A stretch of DNA of 64,000 bases, from the NCBI RefSeq assembly GCF_045679545.1, contig NZ_CP166194.1, positions 1,736,001-1,800,000 of the forward strand, read 5' to 3'. Origin of the DNA: Enterovibrio sp045679545. Lineage in GTDB: Bacteria > Pseudomonadota > Gammaproteobacteria > Enterobacterales > Vibrionaceae. A program made the translations under genes and the position numbers. The notes below the pieces were generated by a model, which saw nothing but the letters and a program-made list of their open reading frames with translations, was not told where the DNA came from and did no database searches. The stretch's first letter is position 1. Every line of letters begins with the position of its first letter. This document shows positions 41,623 through 50,154 of this stretch, one piece after another.

Positions 41623-43977
41623 TTAAACCTCCTGAACAGTGTGTTGTCGTAACATACGGTCTGCTGTGATCAGCAGTGCGGGAACAAACAGAAAATCGTA
41701 TAGCAGCGCGGTGATCACCACACCCAATGCTAACAAGCCGAGATTGGCATTAATGGCAAAGCTAGACGTTGCCATCACCGCAAAACCCAATGCAATGACA
41801 AAGGTGGTAACAATAAGTGCCAGCCCTACGCCTGAATAAACATCGACGATAGCTTGTTCGACAGAGTTTCCCTGCCGTCGCGAGTCTTGATATTTGGTAA
41901 GGATATAGACGGTATCATCCACAACGATCCCCATGACCATCGCGCCAACAACAGAGACAGCGAGATTAATCTCACCCACAAAGTAACCCCAAATGCCAAA
42001 CACAATAAGGATTGGGAGCAAGTTCGGCACTAGGCTAAACAGCCCCATTGTCCATGATCGCCAAGCAAGAGAAAGCAAGAGCGAAATGGTGATAATGGTG
42101 GTCAGGTTACCCAAAAGCATCGACACACTGTTTCGCTCTGACACATACGCAAAGGCCAGTGATAGGCCAGTACCCGCCTGACCCGAGAGGAGTGGCGCAT
42201 TTCGTTGCATCCAATCCTCTGCCGCCTGCTCAATAGCGATAGTGTCAGCAGATGAAAGGTTGTCTGTCATGATCGACAATCTAGACGAGGCATAATCCGG
42301 CGTAACGCGATCACTCAGGCTATGCCCATAGGGTGCTGATATTTCGTAGGTTGTTAGAAGTTGAGAACTAAGATACGGGTCGTCTGGCAGCTCGGCTGAC
42401 GGTGTATTGTTAAACGCCTGATGCAAGCGCGCAAGATGGTCTGGCAAGGCTATCACGGCATTCACATGTGGCTGTTCTCGAAGCCAATCAGCAAACGCGG
42501 CCACTTGTTTTAAGTAATCCGGATCAGCCACTGTTTTGCCTTCAGGCGCATCGAAGGAATATTCAATTAGCCCCATTCCGCCCCAATGATCCTGCACCAA
42601 GTCAGTCTGAACACGGAAACTGTTTCTGTCATCAAAGTACTTTACAAAATTGTCATTGAACGTGATGAGCTGCAAGCCCAGTAGCGCGGTCACCGCTAGG
42701 GTTGAAAACACAAACAAAATCCAGCTGGCATTGTTGCATACACGTTTGGCGACTTGCCCAAAATGGATCTTAGGCAGTGCTGGTAACGGTTTTTTGCGGC
42801 GACGTAGCCACGCAAGTAAAACGAGAGGTGTCAACGTCAGGTTGACCACGAGGCTCGTTAACACCCCGAGCGCGGCAATGGTGCCGAGTTCGCCAAACGG
42901 TTCGACATCTGAAAAGTTAAGGCTCATAAACCCAACGAACGTCGTCAGGTTAGTCAATGACAGTGGGACCACGTTGTAAGCCATAGCCGCAAGCACCACT
43001 TTGTGCGGTTCAACCTTGGGCATCACGTTTCGTAGTTGGTAGGTTTTGGCAATAATGTGGACAGCATTCGCGACCGCCAATACCAATATAATTAACGGTG
43101 CTGCGCCCGACGCGGTGTTTAACTGAAATCCCATCCATGCCACCGCACCCACAGCGCTAAGAATACTCAGCAGGATTACCATCAGCACAGTCAGTGAAGG
43201 TACTACCGCTCTAAACAATGCGCCGATGAGTATTAAAACCAGCAATATCATCGCGGGAACCAAGGAACCAGAATCCGCATCGCTTGCTTCATTCAGGGCA
43301 TAGTCGAGCATGACCAGTCCGGTGAGGTAAATCTGGTAGTCAGGGTAGCGTTCTAGATACGCTGCCTGAAGCTCACGGGCATGAAGAGCCACGGTTTTCA
43401 CGGCCTGTAAATCGTCACTCGACATGGCGACAGTCAGAAACACCGTTGCAGCATTGCCATCTTTGGCAATCAGATTTCCTACCACATCTGGGCGTTGTTC
43501 AAAAAATCGCGCCAGTGTTTGTTGTGCCTCGGGGCTTTGTTCTTCGCCCGATAAAATGAGGTCATCGACAATCATGCCGCCGCCATCAGCATCGGCGATG
43601 GGGTCGATAAAGTTCACCAGTGATGTAACTTTACGGGCGTAAGGTGCGAGCCAAAGTTCATCCGTCAGTTCACGTATCAATGTCAGTGTTTTTGCGCTGG
43701 TCGCAGACTCGCCCTCTGGCGGAACCAACACAAACATGACATTTTCATCTTTGGAGTAATTCGCCTCAAGCTCATCCAGTGCAACTTTTTCGGGTGAACC
43801 GACCGCGAGGAAAACCCGCGCGGAATTGTTAACCTCCAGTTTAGCGAGGCCTCCCGCTAGCAAAAATATTGCGCCCAACACCACAATCAAGGTGGTTTTG
43901 GTGTGAGAGAGTACGAAGGAAACCAAGCCAATTAGCCGCTTTTCAATGCCCAGCGGCTTACCTTTTAGCTCACTCAT
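41623..43977 (-). CDS. RND-superfamily MMPL-type transporter
   Basis: This 784-residue inner-membrane protein has the duplicated RND layout. The first hydrophobic helix is near residues 22-42, followed by a large periplasmic loop, helices with the sterol-sensing-like motif (VLAVANAVHIIAK), a second loop and a second helix set with VVGAMVMGIVVDDTVYILTKYQ. The size fits the prokaryotic MMPL group, which exports lipids and other hydrophobic molecules. The ATG at 43977 overlaps the upstream SDR gene by eight bases. With the LolA-like protein and the barrel at 51269 it could form a trans-envelope lipid route. That link is inferred. Confidence 0.88.
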   Translation of the reverse strand: MSELKGKPLGIEKRLIGLVSFVLSHTKTTLIVVLGAIFLLAGGLAKLEVNNSARVFLAVGSPEKVALDELEANYSKDENVMFVLVPPEGESATSAKTLTLIRELTDELWLAPYARKVTSLVNFIDPIADADGGGMIVDDLILSGEEQSPEAQQTLARFFEQRPDVVGNLIAKDGNAATVFLTVAMSSDDLQAVKTVALHARELQAAYLERYPDYQIYLTGLVMLDYALNEASDADSGSLVPAMILLVLILIGALFRAVVPSLTVLMVILLSILSAVGAVAWMGFQLNTASGAAPLIILVLAVANAVHIIAKTYQLRNVMPKVEPHKVVLAAMAYNVVPLSLTNLTTFVGFMSLNFSDVEPFGELGTIAALGVLTSLVVNLTLTPLVLLAWLRRRKKPLPALPKIHFGQVAKRVCNNASWILFVFSTLAVTALLGLQLITFNDNFVKYFDDRNSFRVQTDLVQDHWGGMGLIEYSFDAPEGKTVADPDYLKQVAAFADWLREQPHVNAVIALPDHLARLHQAFNNTPSAELPDDPYLSSQLLTTYEISAPYGHSLSDRVTPDYASSRLSIMTDNLSSADTIAIEQAAEDWMQRNAPLLSGQAGTGLSLAFAYVSERNSVSMLLGNLTTIITISLLLSLAWRSWTMGLFSLVPNLLPILIVFGIWGYFVGEINLAVSVVGAMVMGIVVDDTVYILTKYQDSRRQGNSVEQAIVDVYSGVGLALIVTTFVIALGFAVMATSSFAINANLGLLALGVVITALLYDFLFVPALLITADRMLRQHTVQEV

Positions 43978-45070
43978 TAAACACCCGTCCTTTTTTCTCG
44001 TTATACAATGACATGAATTGCTTTTGGCATACCTGAATACTGGGTAGCAAGGCGTCAGCAAAAGGCACGCCATCTGCTTTCATGGCATTAATGGCGGAGC
44101 GATCGAACGTCCAATTCCGACTGGCTATTTCTAAGTTGGTGCGACAAAACGCATTGAAAGCACGAACACGCGGTGAAAGCCCTCGATAATCTAGCGAATC
44201 ATTATCTGGAGCCCATTCCAATGTGTTGGGATGACCGATTTCGTCAAACAAAAGTGACCACAAATCTTTTGTGGTCGGTGCTTTAGATGAATCGGAAACC
44301 GCATTAATGATCTTGCCTTCAAACGGCTGGGAAAGGGCGTAACGCATGACAGAGATGAAGGCGTCCTGATGGACAAAGTTCATACGCGCATCAGGACAGG
44401 CTAGACGCATCAAATCGATATTCTTTGGCAGCAAACGCTTGGCGCCATCCCAAAGCTGATAGATGCCGTAGCGCTTCCCTGCATAAGCTCCCGTTCGACT
44501 ATCGCCTATTACCACTGAGGGTCGGACGATGAGGTAATCTAACCCAGACTGTGCGACCAAGTGTTCAGCTTTGCGTTTTGTGCGGGTATACATGGTGGGG
44601 TCATCGCCTTCGTCACCATAAATCCGCTCTTCAATAAAGCCATCACTGACTGCGGGCGCAAAGGCGGTCGAAATGTATACATGCCTGCCTATGCCATGCG
44701 CTTTGGACTGCTCAAGTATCCAGCGCGTTAGTTCAACATTCACTGCGGTGAGGTTTTCTTCATTGAAGTATTCTACGGAGCCGATGCAATTTATCACGGT
44801 ATCGACACCTTTGAGTTCTGGCGTGTCAAAGAGGTATTCGTTAAAGCAAACCGTGTCGATCAAGGCATCAAATTCATCATCACTCAAAGGCAATGTCATT
44901 CCTGATGCTTCAAGCGTTTCCTGCGCCAGTTTTACAATGTCGCCTTTCAGTTCATCAAACGTCCCTGTATCTCGCGAAGCAATCACGATTTGATGGCTAG
45001 CATCCATTAATATGGCTGCAGCCACCAACCTTCCTACATATCCATTCGCACCGAGCACGAGAATTCGCAT
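43970..45070 (-). CDS. Extended SDR / NAD-dependent reductase, acyl-reductase-like
   Basis: The 366-residue protein has an N-terminal Rossmann motif MRILVLGANGYVGRL and the SDR active-site motif YTRTKRKAEH (Tyr and Lys). HVYISTAFAP and VRPSVVIGDSRTG resemble the NAD_binding_4 group, which includes thioester and fatty acyl-CoA reductases. An inserted acidic segment of about 40 residues follows the first beta-alpha unit. It lies directly downstream of the ferritin-like ADO-type gene and overlaps the MMPL transporter. Reduction of an acyl thioester to an aldehyde is plausible but unproven. The ATG at 45070 follows AAGGAAG. Confidence 0.8.
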   Translation of the reverse strand: MRILVLGANGYVGRLVAAAILMDASHQIVIASRDTGTFDELKGDIVKLAQETLEASGMTLPLSDDEFDALIDTVCFNEYLFDTPELKGVDTVINCIGSVEYFNEENLTAVNVELTRWILEQSKAHGIGRHVYISTAFAPAVSDGFIEERIYGDEGDDPTMYTRTKRKAEHLVAQSGLDYLIVRPSVVIGDSRTGAYAGKRYGIYQLWDGAKRLLPKNIDLMRLACPDARMNFVHQDAFISVMRYALSQPFEGKIINAVSDSSKAPTTKDLWSLLFDEIGHPNTLEWAPDNDSLDYRGLSPRVRAFNAFCRTNLEIASRNWTFDRSAINAMKADGVPFADALLPSIQVCQKQFMSLYNEKKGRVFNE

Positions 45071-45126
45071 TGGCATTCTTCCTTGTTCATGCCGGGTAAA
45101 ACAGTCTGTTTCACCCGGCGGTCAAC

Positions 45127-45933
45127 TTAGTGACAACAGCGGTTTCCGGAAATATCAGCTTTGTCTTTGGGTTGCCATTTTGATGAGTCATCATCCACCA
45201 GCGAGGAAAGAAACGGCGCAACGCGATTCGGATCTAACCCGATGCGATCGATTTTTTCCATGTAGGTATCAATGGCATCAATGCGCAATTGATCGAGATC
45301 TTGTTCAATAACACCCAACGAGACGGTGGAACACTTGATACTGAGTTGGTCGCACAAGCTAAAGCAGTTGTAATTCACCATGCTCATCATGGCTGGCATC
45401 ACCGCCTTATGGGCCAATTCAAATGCGCGATGTACGTCTTCATCATCGTTATCGAGCATGCGATGTATTTCATCCACGCCATGCTGAAGGTGAGCCATTT
45501 CTTCGACGAGAATACTCGCCGCCAAGCTGCTGGTGTATTTATCCGTGTTGCGCTGCAGCGCGGTGTAAGCCACCGTGGCGAAGGTTTCAACCATGATGTC
45601 CTGCGCAATGATGCAAGAGGTTAAATCTCCAACACTGGCACGCTCTTTCACAAAGCGACCGATTTCTTTCCACTGCGGTTCCACCATGGTTCGCATGGTT
45701 GGAAAGTCAATGTGCTTGCCGAGCTTTGACAGTGCATTGATATGTCCCCCTTCGTCCCTCGCCTGCTTAACGACATGGATTTTTTCATCAACGTCATCAA
45801 TCAGCGGCACCATGGTGGTGTAGTTATTAACCGCCATAATTTCGCCGGAAATGGTGTTGGATATGACATAAGCCAGCAAATCTTTGTACGCCTGACTTTC
45901 AAGGCGTTGCGTTTCATTCATAAGGTTTGACAC
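45127..45933 (-). CDS. Ferritin-like di-iron protein resembling aldehyde-deformylating oxygenase
   Basis: The 268-residue helical protein carries six predicted iron ligands: E31 (SGEIMAVNNY), E61 and H64 (DEGGH), E116 (IMVETFATVAY), E145 and H148 (EEMAH). Cyanobacterial aldehyde-deformylating oxygenase (ADO) has E32, E60, H63, E115, E144, H147, with similar surrounding residues (GExxAxxNY, ECFAIAAY). The C-terminal region is longer than in ADO and ends NRCCH, a possible metal- or metalloid-binding tail. The GTG start at 45933 follows AAGGAG at eight bases. Known ADO converts fatty aldehydes to alkanes plus formate; here the reaction is unknown. Confidence 0.75.
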   Translation of the reverse strand: MSNLMNETQRLESQAYKDLLAYVISNTISGEIMAVNNYTTMVPLIDDVDEKIHVVKQARDEGGHINALSKLGKHIDFPTMRTMVEPQWKEIGRFVKERASVGDLTSCIIAQDIMVETFATVAYTALQRNTDKYTSSLAASILVEEMAHLQHGVDEIHRMLDNDDEDVHRAFELAHKAVMPAMMSMVNYNCFSLCDQLSIKCSTVSLGVIEQDLDQLRIDAIDTYMEKIDRIGLDPNRVAPFLSSLVDDDSSKWQPKDKADISGNRCCH

Positions 45934-45945
45934 GTCTTTTCTCCT

Positions 45946-46410
45946 TCATGTCCACTGGACGGTGACGTTGATAGGGAAAGCCGGTGATAAAGAAGCGGAT
46001 ACCGTGCAGTGCTTCTTAAAGTTCCGATCAATGGATGCCCGGTTCTGAGTGCTCAGACCGCCGCCATCGTTTGCCCTTATTGTCACGTTGATTTCACGGA
46101 TGCGGGGATACCCTTCTTCGCCTTTGTGCACAGTAACTTGCGCGTCAGTGACGATACATCCTTCCTCGGTTTTTGCGCCATGAAAGCGCATATGTTCTAA
46201 AAGCGACGCAGACAGACAATGACCAACTGCGCTGCCGAGCAGCGCCGGTGTTGAAGGGCCACTGTTCGTTCCAACGGGATCCGGTTCGTCGCTCATGTAA
46301 GGCTCGCCCGCAGCGTTGCCATGCTCACTGGCGACATTCTTGAACAGGTAATCTTTTTGGTAGGTCAGTTGCACATCGAACAACCGGGTATCTTTCGATT
46401 TCAGTTCCAT
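45946..46410 (-). CDS. OsmC-family protein
   Basis: OsmC/Ohr proteins are thiol-dependent peroxidases, often for organic hydroperoxides. The 154-residue protein has the two expected cysteines, one in the helix GHCLSASLLEHM and one in KKHCTVSASLSPAFP. The PSTPALLGSAVGHC layout fits the general OsmC family rather than Ohr or classic OsmC. Its 5' end overlaps the ABC ATPase gene by ten bases, and the ferritin-like gene starts 12 bases downstream. It could protect against peroxides made by the di-iron enzyme, which is inference. Confidence 0.85.
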   Translation of the reverse strand: MELKSKDTRLFDVQLTYQKDYLFKNVASEHGNAAGEPYMSDEPDPVGTNSGPSTPALLGSAVGHCLSASLLEHMRFHGAKTEEGCIVTDAQVTVHKGEEGYPRIREINVTIRANDGGGLSTQNRASIDRNFKKHCTVSASLSPAFPINVTVQWT

Positions 46411-47249
46411 ACACTTTCATTCCTTGTGGTGACGGGTTGGCGAGCAACAGCATCCGCGCTCTGTATTGCAGACGGCATGTGATTACACGCTTGTATTTCC
46501 GTGATAACGCCGCCTTTCATATCAACTCTGGCGGTGCAGGCTTCTAGGCAGCCATCAAGGCGGTGAGACGCCATTAATATCGTGGTGCCAGACTGTTGTC
46601 TCGCGAGGAGGAGTTGATTCACTTTCTGTGCATTGGCATCGTCTAACGCCGAAAGCGGCTCATCCATCAACAACAAATCAGGATCGCCGACCAACGCTCG
46701 GGCAATGGATACCCGCTGCTGCTGTCCGCCAGAAAGTTCTGTGGGAAATCGATTTGCAAACTGCGCAACATCCAACTCTTCCATCACTGATAGCGCTTTT
46801 TGTTGTTTATCGTGAAGCGTGCTTTTCTCTCGACATTCAAAGCCCATGCACACGTTTTCAATCGCTGTTAGCTGATCAAATAACGCAGGTGTCTGAAAAA
46901 CCGTTCCGGTTCGGGTACCCGGGCAACACTCCCATTTTCTACACCAGCAATCGACTGGCACACCAAACTTGAGAGCCCGCCCACCACTGAGCGGCGTTAA
47001 GTTATTCAACACACTCAGCAGGGTCGATTTACCGCAACCACTGGGGCCGACCAACATGTACCACGCACCTGTCGGCACAGTCAGATTGACGCCATTGAGC
47101 ACCGAAACCGCTTCTTGCGTTGTCGAGTTTGAAAACCAGTCACCAAAAAACCGTGGTGTCGCTGAAGACATCACACTAACCTTCGCTTCTTCAATGCATA
47201 GCGCTGGCTGAGATAAATTTGGCACGGGTATCGATTGACGTGAAAACAT
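46401..47249 (-). CDS. Amino-acid-type ABC transporter ATPase with Cys-rich insert
   Basis: The ATPase has Walker A GPSGCGKST (residues 68-76), Q-loop VFQ (Q119), signature LSGGQQQRVSIARALVG and Walker B LLLMDEPLSALD. Unusually, CWCRKWECC (C101, C103, C108, C109) lies directly before the Q-loop, and further cysteines occur in FECREK and LDGCLEACTARVD. Such an insert could sense or bind metal, metalloid or thiol. The N-terminus is also longer than usual. The ATG at 47249 follows GAGGAG; the upstream ATG at 47264 overlaps that site. It works with the binding protein and permeases upstream. Confidence 0.88.
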   Translation of the reverse strand: MFSRQSIPVPNLSQPALCIEEAKVSVMSSATPRFFGDWFSNSTTQEAVSVLNGVNLTVPTGAWYMLVGPSGCGKSTLLSVLNNLTPLSGGRALKFGVPVDCWCRKWECCPGTRTGTVFQTPALFDQLTAIENVCMGFECREKSTLHDKQQKALSVMEELDVAQFANRFPTELSGGQQQRVSIARALVGDPDLLLMDEPLSALDDANAQKVNQLLLARQQSGTTILMASHRLDGCLEACTARVDMKGGVITEIQACNHMPSAIQSADAVARQPVTTRNESVWN

Positions 47250-47264
47250 GCCTTTTCTCCTCAT

Positions 47265-48104
47265 CTAACCTTGCGGCCAAACCTCAATGCGGTTCTCTAA
47301 AGGCATCGGTGTTTCACTGTCAGGCCCAAACCAACGGTTATAAATTGTCAGGTATTCTCCGCTTGATTCAATTTCCTGTAGGGCACGATTAACGGCATCA
47401 CGCATTTTGCTGTCGTTCTCAATCACACCGAGACCATCCTGTTTCATACCAATGGCTTCTCCGCTCAATACAGTGAGTTCTGGATTAGGTTTGGCATAGC
47501 TAACAAGCACTTCTGCATCTTCTGCCCAGCCATCAATTTTCCCTGAAAGGACGGCATTCATGGCTATTTGCTTGTTTCCAAATTCAATGATGTCTTCTTC
47601 ATTGACCGGATGACCATTTTTCTCCAGCCAATGTTTCCAGTTGCTAATCGAGTGACTACCTCGATTCATACCCACTTTTTTTCCCACCAAATCCTCAAGC
47701 GATTTTGCGCCATCAGTCCTCACCAAAAACGTCTGCGCTGACCAAAAATAGGTTTGCGAAAAATCCACAGCGTCATCACGTTTCCATGTATGGCTCATGG
47801 ATGCTGCCGCCATGTCGATCTTCCCGTTTTGCAGATAGGTTATTCGCGTAATTTCATCAACGGGGACGCGCTTCATTTTTACGCCAAGCTTGTCGGCCAC
47901 GGCACTGGCAATATCAACATCAAACCCCACCCAATCGCCTTTTTCGTTGATGAAAGAATGTGGCGGATTATCCTGACGGATCCCAACGGCGATCTCGCCC
48001 CGCGCTTTTACCCTATCGATGACAGAGCCATCTTCCTGAGCATGTGCAGGCATGAATAAAAGGGTTAGCAATGTACAGATAAAGAAAACAATTCTGGGGA
48101 ACAT
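47265..48104 (-). CDS. ABC transporter substrate-binding protein, family 3 (polar amino acid type)
   Basis: The 279-residue periplasmic protein has a signal peptide ending PAHAQ and the family 3 core: RGEIAVGIRQDNPPHSF, DWVGFDVDIASAVADKLGV, IDMAAASMSHTWKR and VGKKVGMNRGS. The solute cannot be named; the typical arginine near the ligand carboxylate (HTWKRDD) suggests an amino-acid-like ligand. AAGGAGAG precedes the ATG. It lies ten bases after one permease gene and 15 bases before the ATPase. Confidence 0.9.
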   Translation of the reverse strand: MFPRIVFFICTLLTLLFMPAHAQEDGSVIDRVKARGEIAVGIRQDNPPHSFINEKGDWVGFDVDIASAVADKLGVKMKRVPVDEITRITYLQNGKIDMAAASMSHTWKRDDAVDFSQTYFWSAQTFLVRTDGAKSLEDLVGKKVGMNRGSHSISNWKHWLEKNGHPVNEEDIIEFGNKQIAMNAVLSGKIDGWAEDAEVLVSYAKPNPELTVLSGEAIGMKQDGLGVIENDSKMRDAVNRALQEIESSGEYLTIYNRWFGPDSETPMPLENRIEVWPQG

Positions 48105-48113
48105 AAACTCTCC

Positions 48114-48842
48114 TTAGTTGATGCTTCGAGTCATTCGATACGATGAGCGAAAAACCGAAAGACGCAGTCTTTCTCCGATAAGATTCAAGAACTGCACGTT
48201 GATAAAATAGAGCGCAGAACAAATGGCAAAAATGGTCAGCCAATCTGACAATTGATAGGCACGGCTCGCAAGCAGGTTGGTCAGCGCGCTCAGCTCAAGC
48301 AGTCCAATCAAAATCACAATGCTTGTGTCTTTGAACAGCGAGACAAAATGCGTATGAATTGCCGGAAAACTCTTTTTAAATACCCAGTGGGCTCTCAGAC
48401 GCGCATACCGAGCAAGAAGTCCTAGTTTGAGCACGTTTTCGACTCGCTCTAGGTTTTCGGGGTACATATGAATGTACTTTGAAAAAATCGGCACAAGGTG
48501 CGACATGGAATAAAGTGTCAAGGCGAAGATGCCTTTCACAAACGTCTCAAGTGGCAAAAAAAAGTCGATGGTGAAAATGATCACCAGCGGAGGGATTGCT
48601 CTCAGTAAGGCGAAGCCTGTACCGGATACCACCATGAATCGATGACGTTTGTTACAAACACAAACCACCAAATATGAAAGCGGAATCGACAAACTTATCG
48701 TGGTAACAAATAGGCACCATGTCAGAACAAGACCACCAGGTTGCGCATGAGGCAGACCAAATAACATCTTCTGAGCTATGTCAAAGCTACCTTCCATACG
48801 CCAAAGCCTCTCACCCACTTTTTGAACTTCATTGAGCATCAT
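48114..48842 (-). CDS. ABC transporter permease (HisM/GlnP-like), first copy
   Basis: This inner-membrane protein of about 243 residues has five or six hydrophobic helices. A coupling-helix region (KLGLLARYARLRAHWVFKKSFPAIHTHFVSLFKDTSIVIL, described here in parts) resembles the EAA loop of amino-acid permeases, including the FKDTS motif. The start is uncertain: TTG 48860, ATG 48842 or ATG 48839. It is first in the minus-strand unit running toward the LolA-like gene, and its upstream region holds AT-rich ArsR-type palindromes. Confidence 0.8.
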   Translation of the reverse strand: MMLNEVQKVGERLWRMEGSFDIAQKMLFGLPHAQPGGLVLTWCLFVTTISLSIPLSYLVVCVCNKRHRFMVVSGTGFALLRAIPPLVIIFTIDFFLPLETFVKGIFALTLYSMSHLVPIFSKYIHMYPENLERVENVLKLGLLARYARLRAHWVFKKSFPAIHTHFVSLFKDTSIVILIGLLELSALTNLLASRAYQLSDWLTIFAICSALYFINVQFLNLIGERLRLSVFRSSYRMTRSIN

Positions 48843-48862
48843 GTTTAGATACCCATACAATC

Positions 48863-48894
48863 ATTATATCTAGATATACCGATATATTGATATC
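48863..48894. promoter_or_regulatory. ArsR-type operator candidate between ABC permease and arsR
   Basis: ATATCTAGATAT (48866-48877) is a perfect palindrome, followed by GATATATTGATATC (48881-48894), a second near-palindrome. A minus-strand TATAAT (48863-48868) overlaps the first. ArsR/SmtB repressors bind such ATAT-rich inverted repeats. The site could control both divergent units. Confidence 0.5.
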
Positions 48895-49080
48895 AATTAT
48901 AAGAACCATGAGAATGCCCCGTTGGTTCAATGGTTTGTGAAACTGTGTGTTTTTAGCACGAGCATGCTAGTATTCACTTAGCCACACGTCCGATGTGTTG
49001 ATAACGCTAAGGTTTACAGCTTTCGTGAAAGTGGATGTAACTTGTGACGCCTGCTCACAGTCTGTTTATTTTTTACTGCA

Positions 49081-49437
49081 ATGCCTATAACTATGAATTC
49101 AGAAGAATCAGCAAAAATATTCGCCGCGTTGGCTCAAGAAACAAGACTGGATGTATTCAGATTGTTGATTAAAGCTGGCGAGAAAGGCCTGTCTTCTGGA
49201 GAGGTAGCGGACAGTTTAAACATTCGACAAAATACCATGTCCACTAACCTTTCAATCCTTCACAATGCCAAGTTAGTTCGCCGAAAGCGTGAAGGACGGA
49301 TGATCCGCTATTTCGTCAATATGGAAACGATCGGCGTGCTCCTCACCTTCTTGTTGGAACATTGCTGTGGCGGTGAAAGTGATATGGTGAGCGAACTCGT
49401 CACCAGCTTACAAAAAGGGTTTAACCAGTCAAACTAA
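49081..49437 (+). CDS. ArsR-family metalloregulator with C-terminal Cys95-Cys96
   Basis: The 118-residue winged-helix repressor has the ArsR core (FAALAQETRLDVFRLL, NIRQNTMSTNLSILHNAKL, RKREGRMIRYF). After the DNA-binding domain comes FLLEHCCGG with Cys95 and Cys96. As(III)-sensing ArsR of Acidithiobacillus ferrooxidans uses Cys95, Cys96 and Cys102; here residue 102 is Met, so binding could be two-coordinate or for another ligand. It is divergent from one ABC permease gene and overlaps the end of the other by 17 bases. No strong ribosome-binding site is visible. Confidence 0.88.
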   Translation: MPITMNSEESAKIFAALAQETRLDVFRLLIKAGEKGLSSGEVADSLNIRQNTMSTNLSILHNAKLVRRKREGRMIRYFVNMETIGVLLTFLLEHCCGGESDMVSELVTSLQKGFNQSN

Positions 49438-50140
49438 GGCTGGGATCAACGTCAGACCGACGCCGTAGCCGCTTCGCGAACAAATTCCCTATAATGTGTA
49501 CGCCGGAACCAAGCAGTACAAAAAGTATCGTCGCGAACACTAAGTAGGGGATCACCAGCGCCGTTTCAACTACGCCCGTTCTCATCGCTGCAAAAATACC
49601 GGTAATGGGAAACATGGAAATAAACGCTGTGTTGTGTAGATGATGGACGAGTCTGGCCGACACTGTTGGGACAAGCGCTGGCGCACACTCGATGAAAACC
49701 AATTTTATTTTCACCCATGTGCCGAGTTGAAGCGTCTCCATGTACTCAATGGTATCTTGCTTGATGGTTGAAATGGCAGCTTCGATAATTTTGGCTAAAT
49801 GCCCTGAGCTCGAAAACGCAAGACCCACAATAATAAATATCGCGGCGACGCTGAACCCCCATGAAACGCCAGGTATGACCCCTTCCATATCCAACACTGA
49901 AAAATAGGGAGAAAGCCCCAAATTCCCCATCAAAAGAACAAACACAACAGTTGGGACACCTCGAGACACTTCTATCAACACACCTGACACAACACGAAGA
50001 AAGTGAAAATGGCTTCTCCCACAAAGTACGTATATCACTGCAAAAAATAGGCTCAGTGCAGCAGAGAAAACAAAGAAAAAGACAGTGGTCAGCGTGGGAA
50101 CCACAAATGAAGCCAGAAACGCAGCCAGATCAAAGCCCAT
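49421..50140 (-). CDS. ABC transporter permease (amino acid type), second copy
   Basis: The 239-residue membrane protein has several hydrophobic helices and the amino-acid permease motif VSRGVPTVVFVLLMGNLG, plus an EAA-like loop around TIEYMETLQLG. It should form the heterodimeric channel with the permease at 48114-48842, although arsR lies between them. It starts 14 bases after the stop of the CSCG permease gene, and its 3' end overlaps arsR on the opposite strand. Confidence 0.85.
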   Translation of the reverse strand: MGFDLAAFLASFVVPTLTTVFFFVFSAALSLFFAVIYVLCGRSHFHFLRVVSGVLIEVSRGVPTVVFVLLMGNLGLSPYFSVLDMEGVIPGVSWGFSVAAIFIIVGLAFSSSGHLAKIIEAAISTIKQDTIEYMETLQLGTWVKIKLVFIECAPALVPTVSARLVHHLHNTAFISMFPITGIFAAMRTGVVETALVIPYLVFATILFVLLGSGVHIIGNLFAKRLRRRSDVDPSLSLTG

Positions 50141-50154
50141 GAACTAGACACCCG

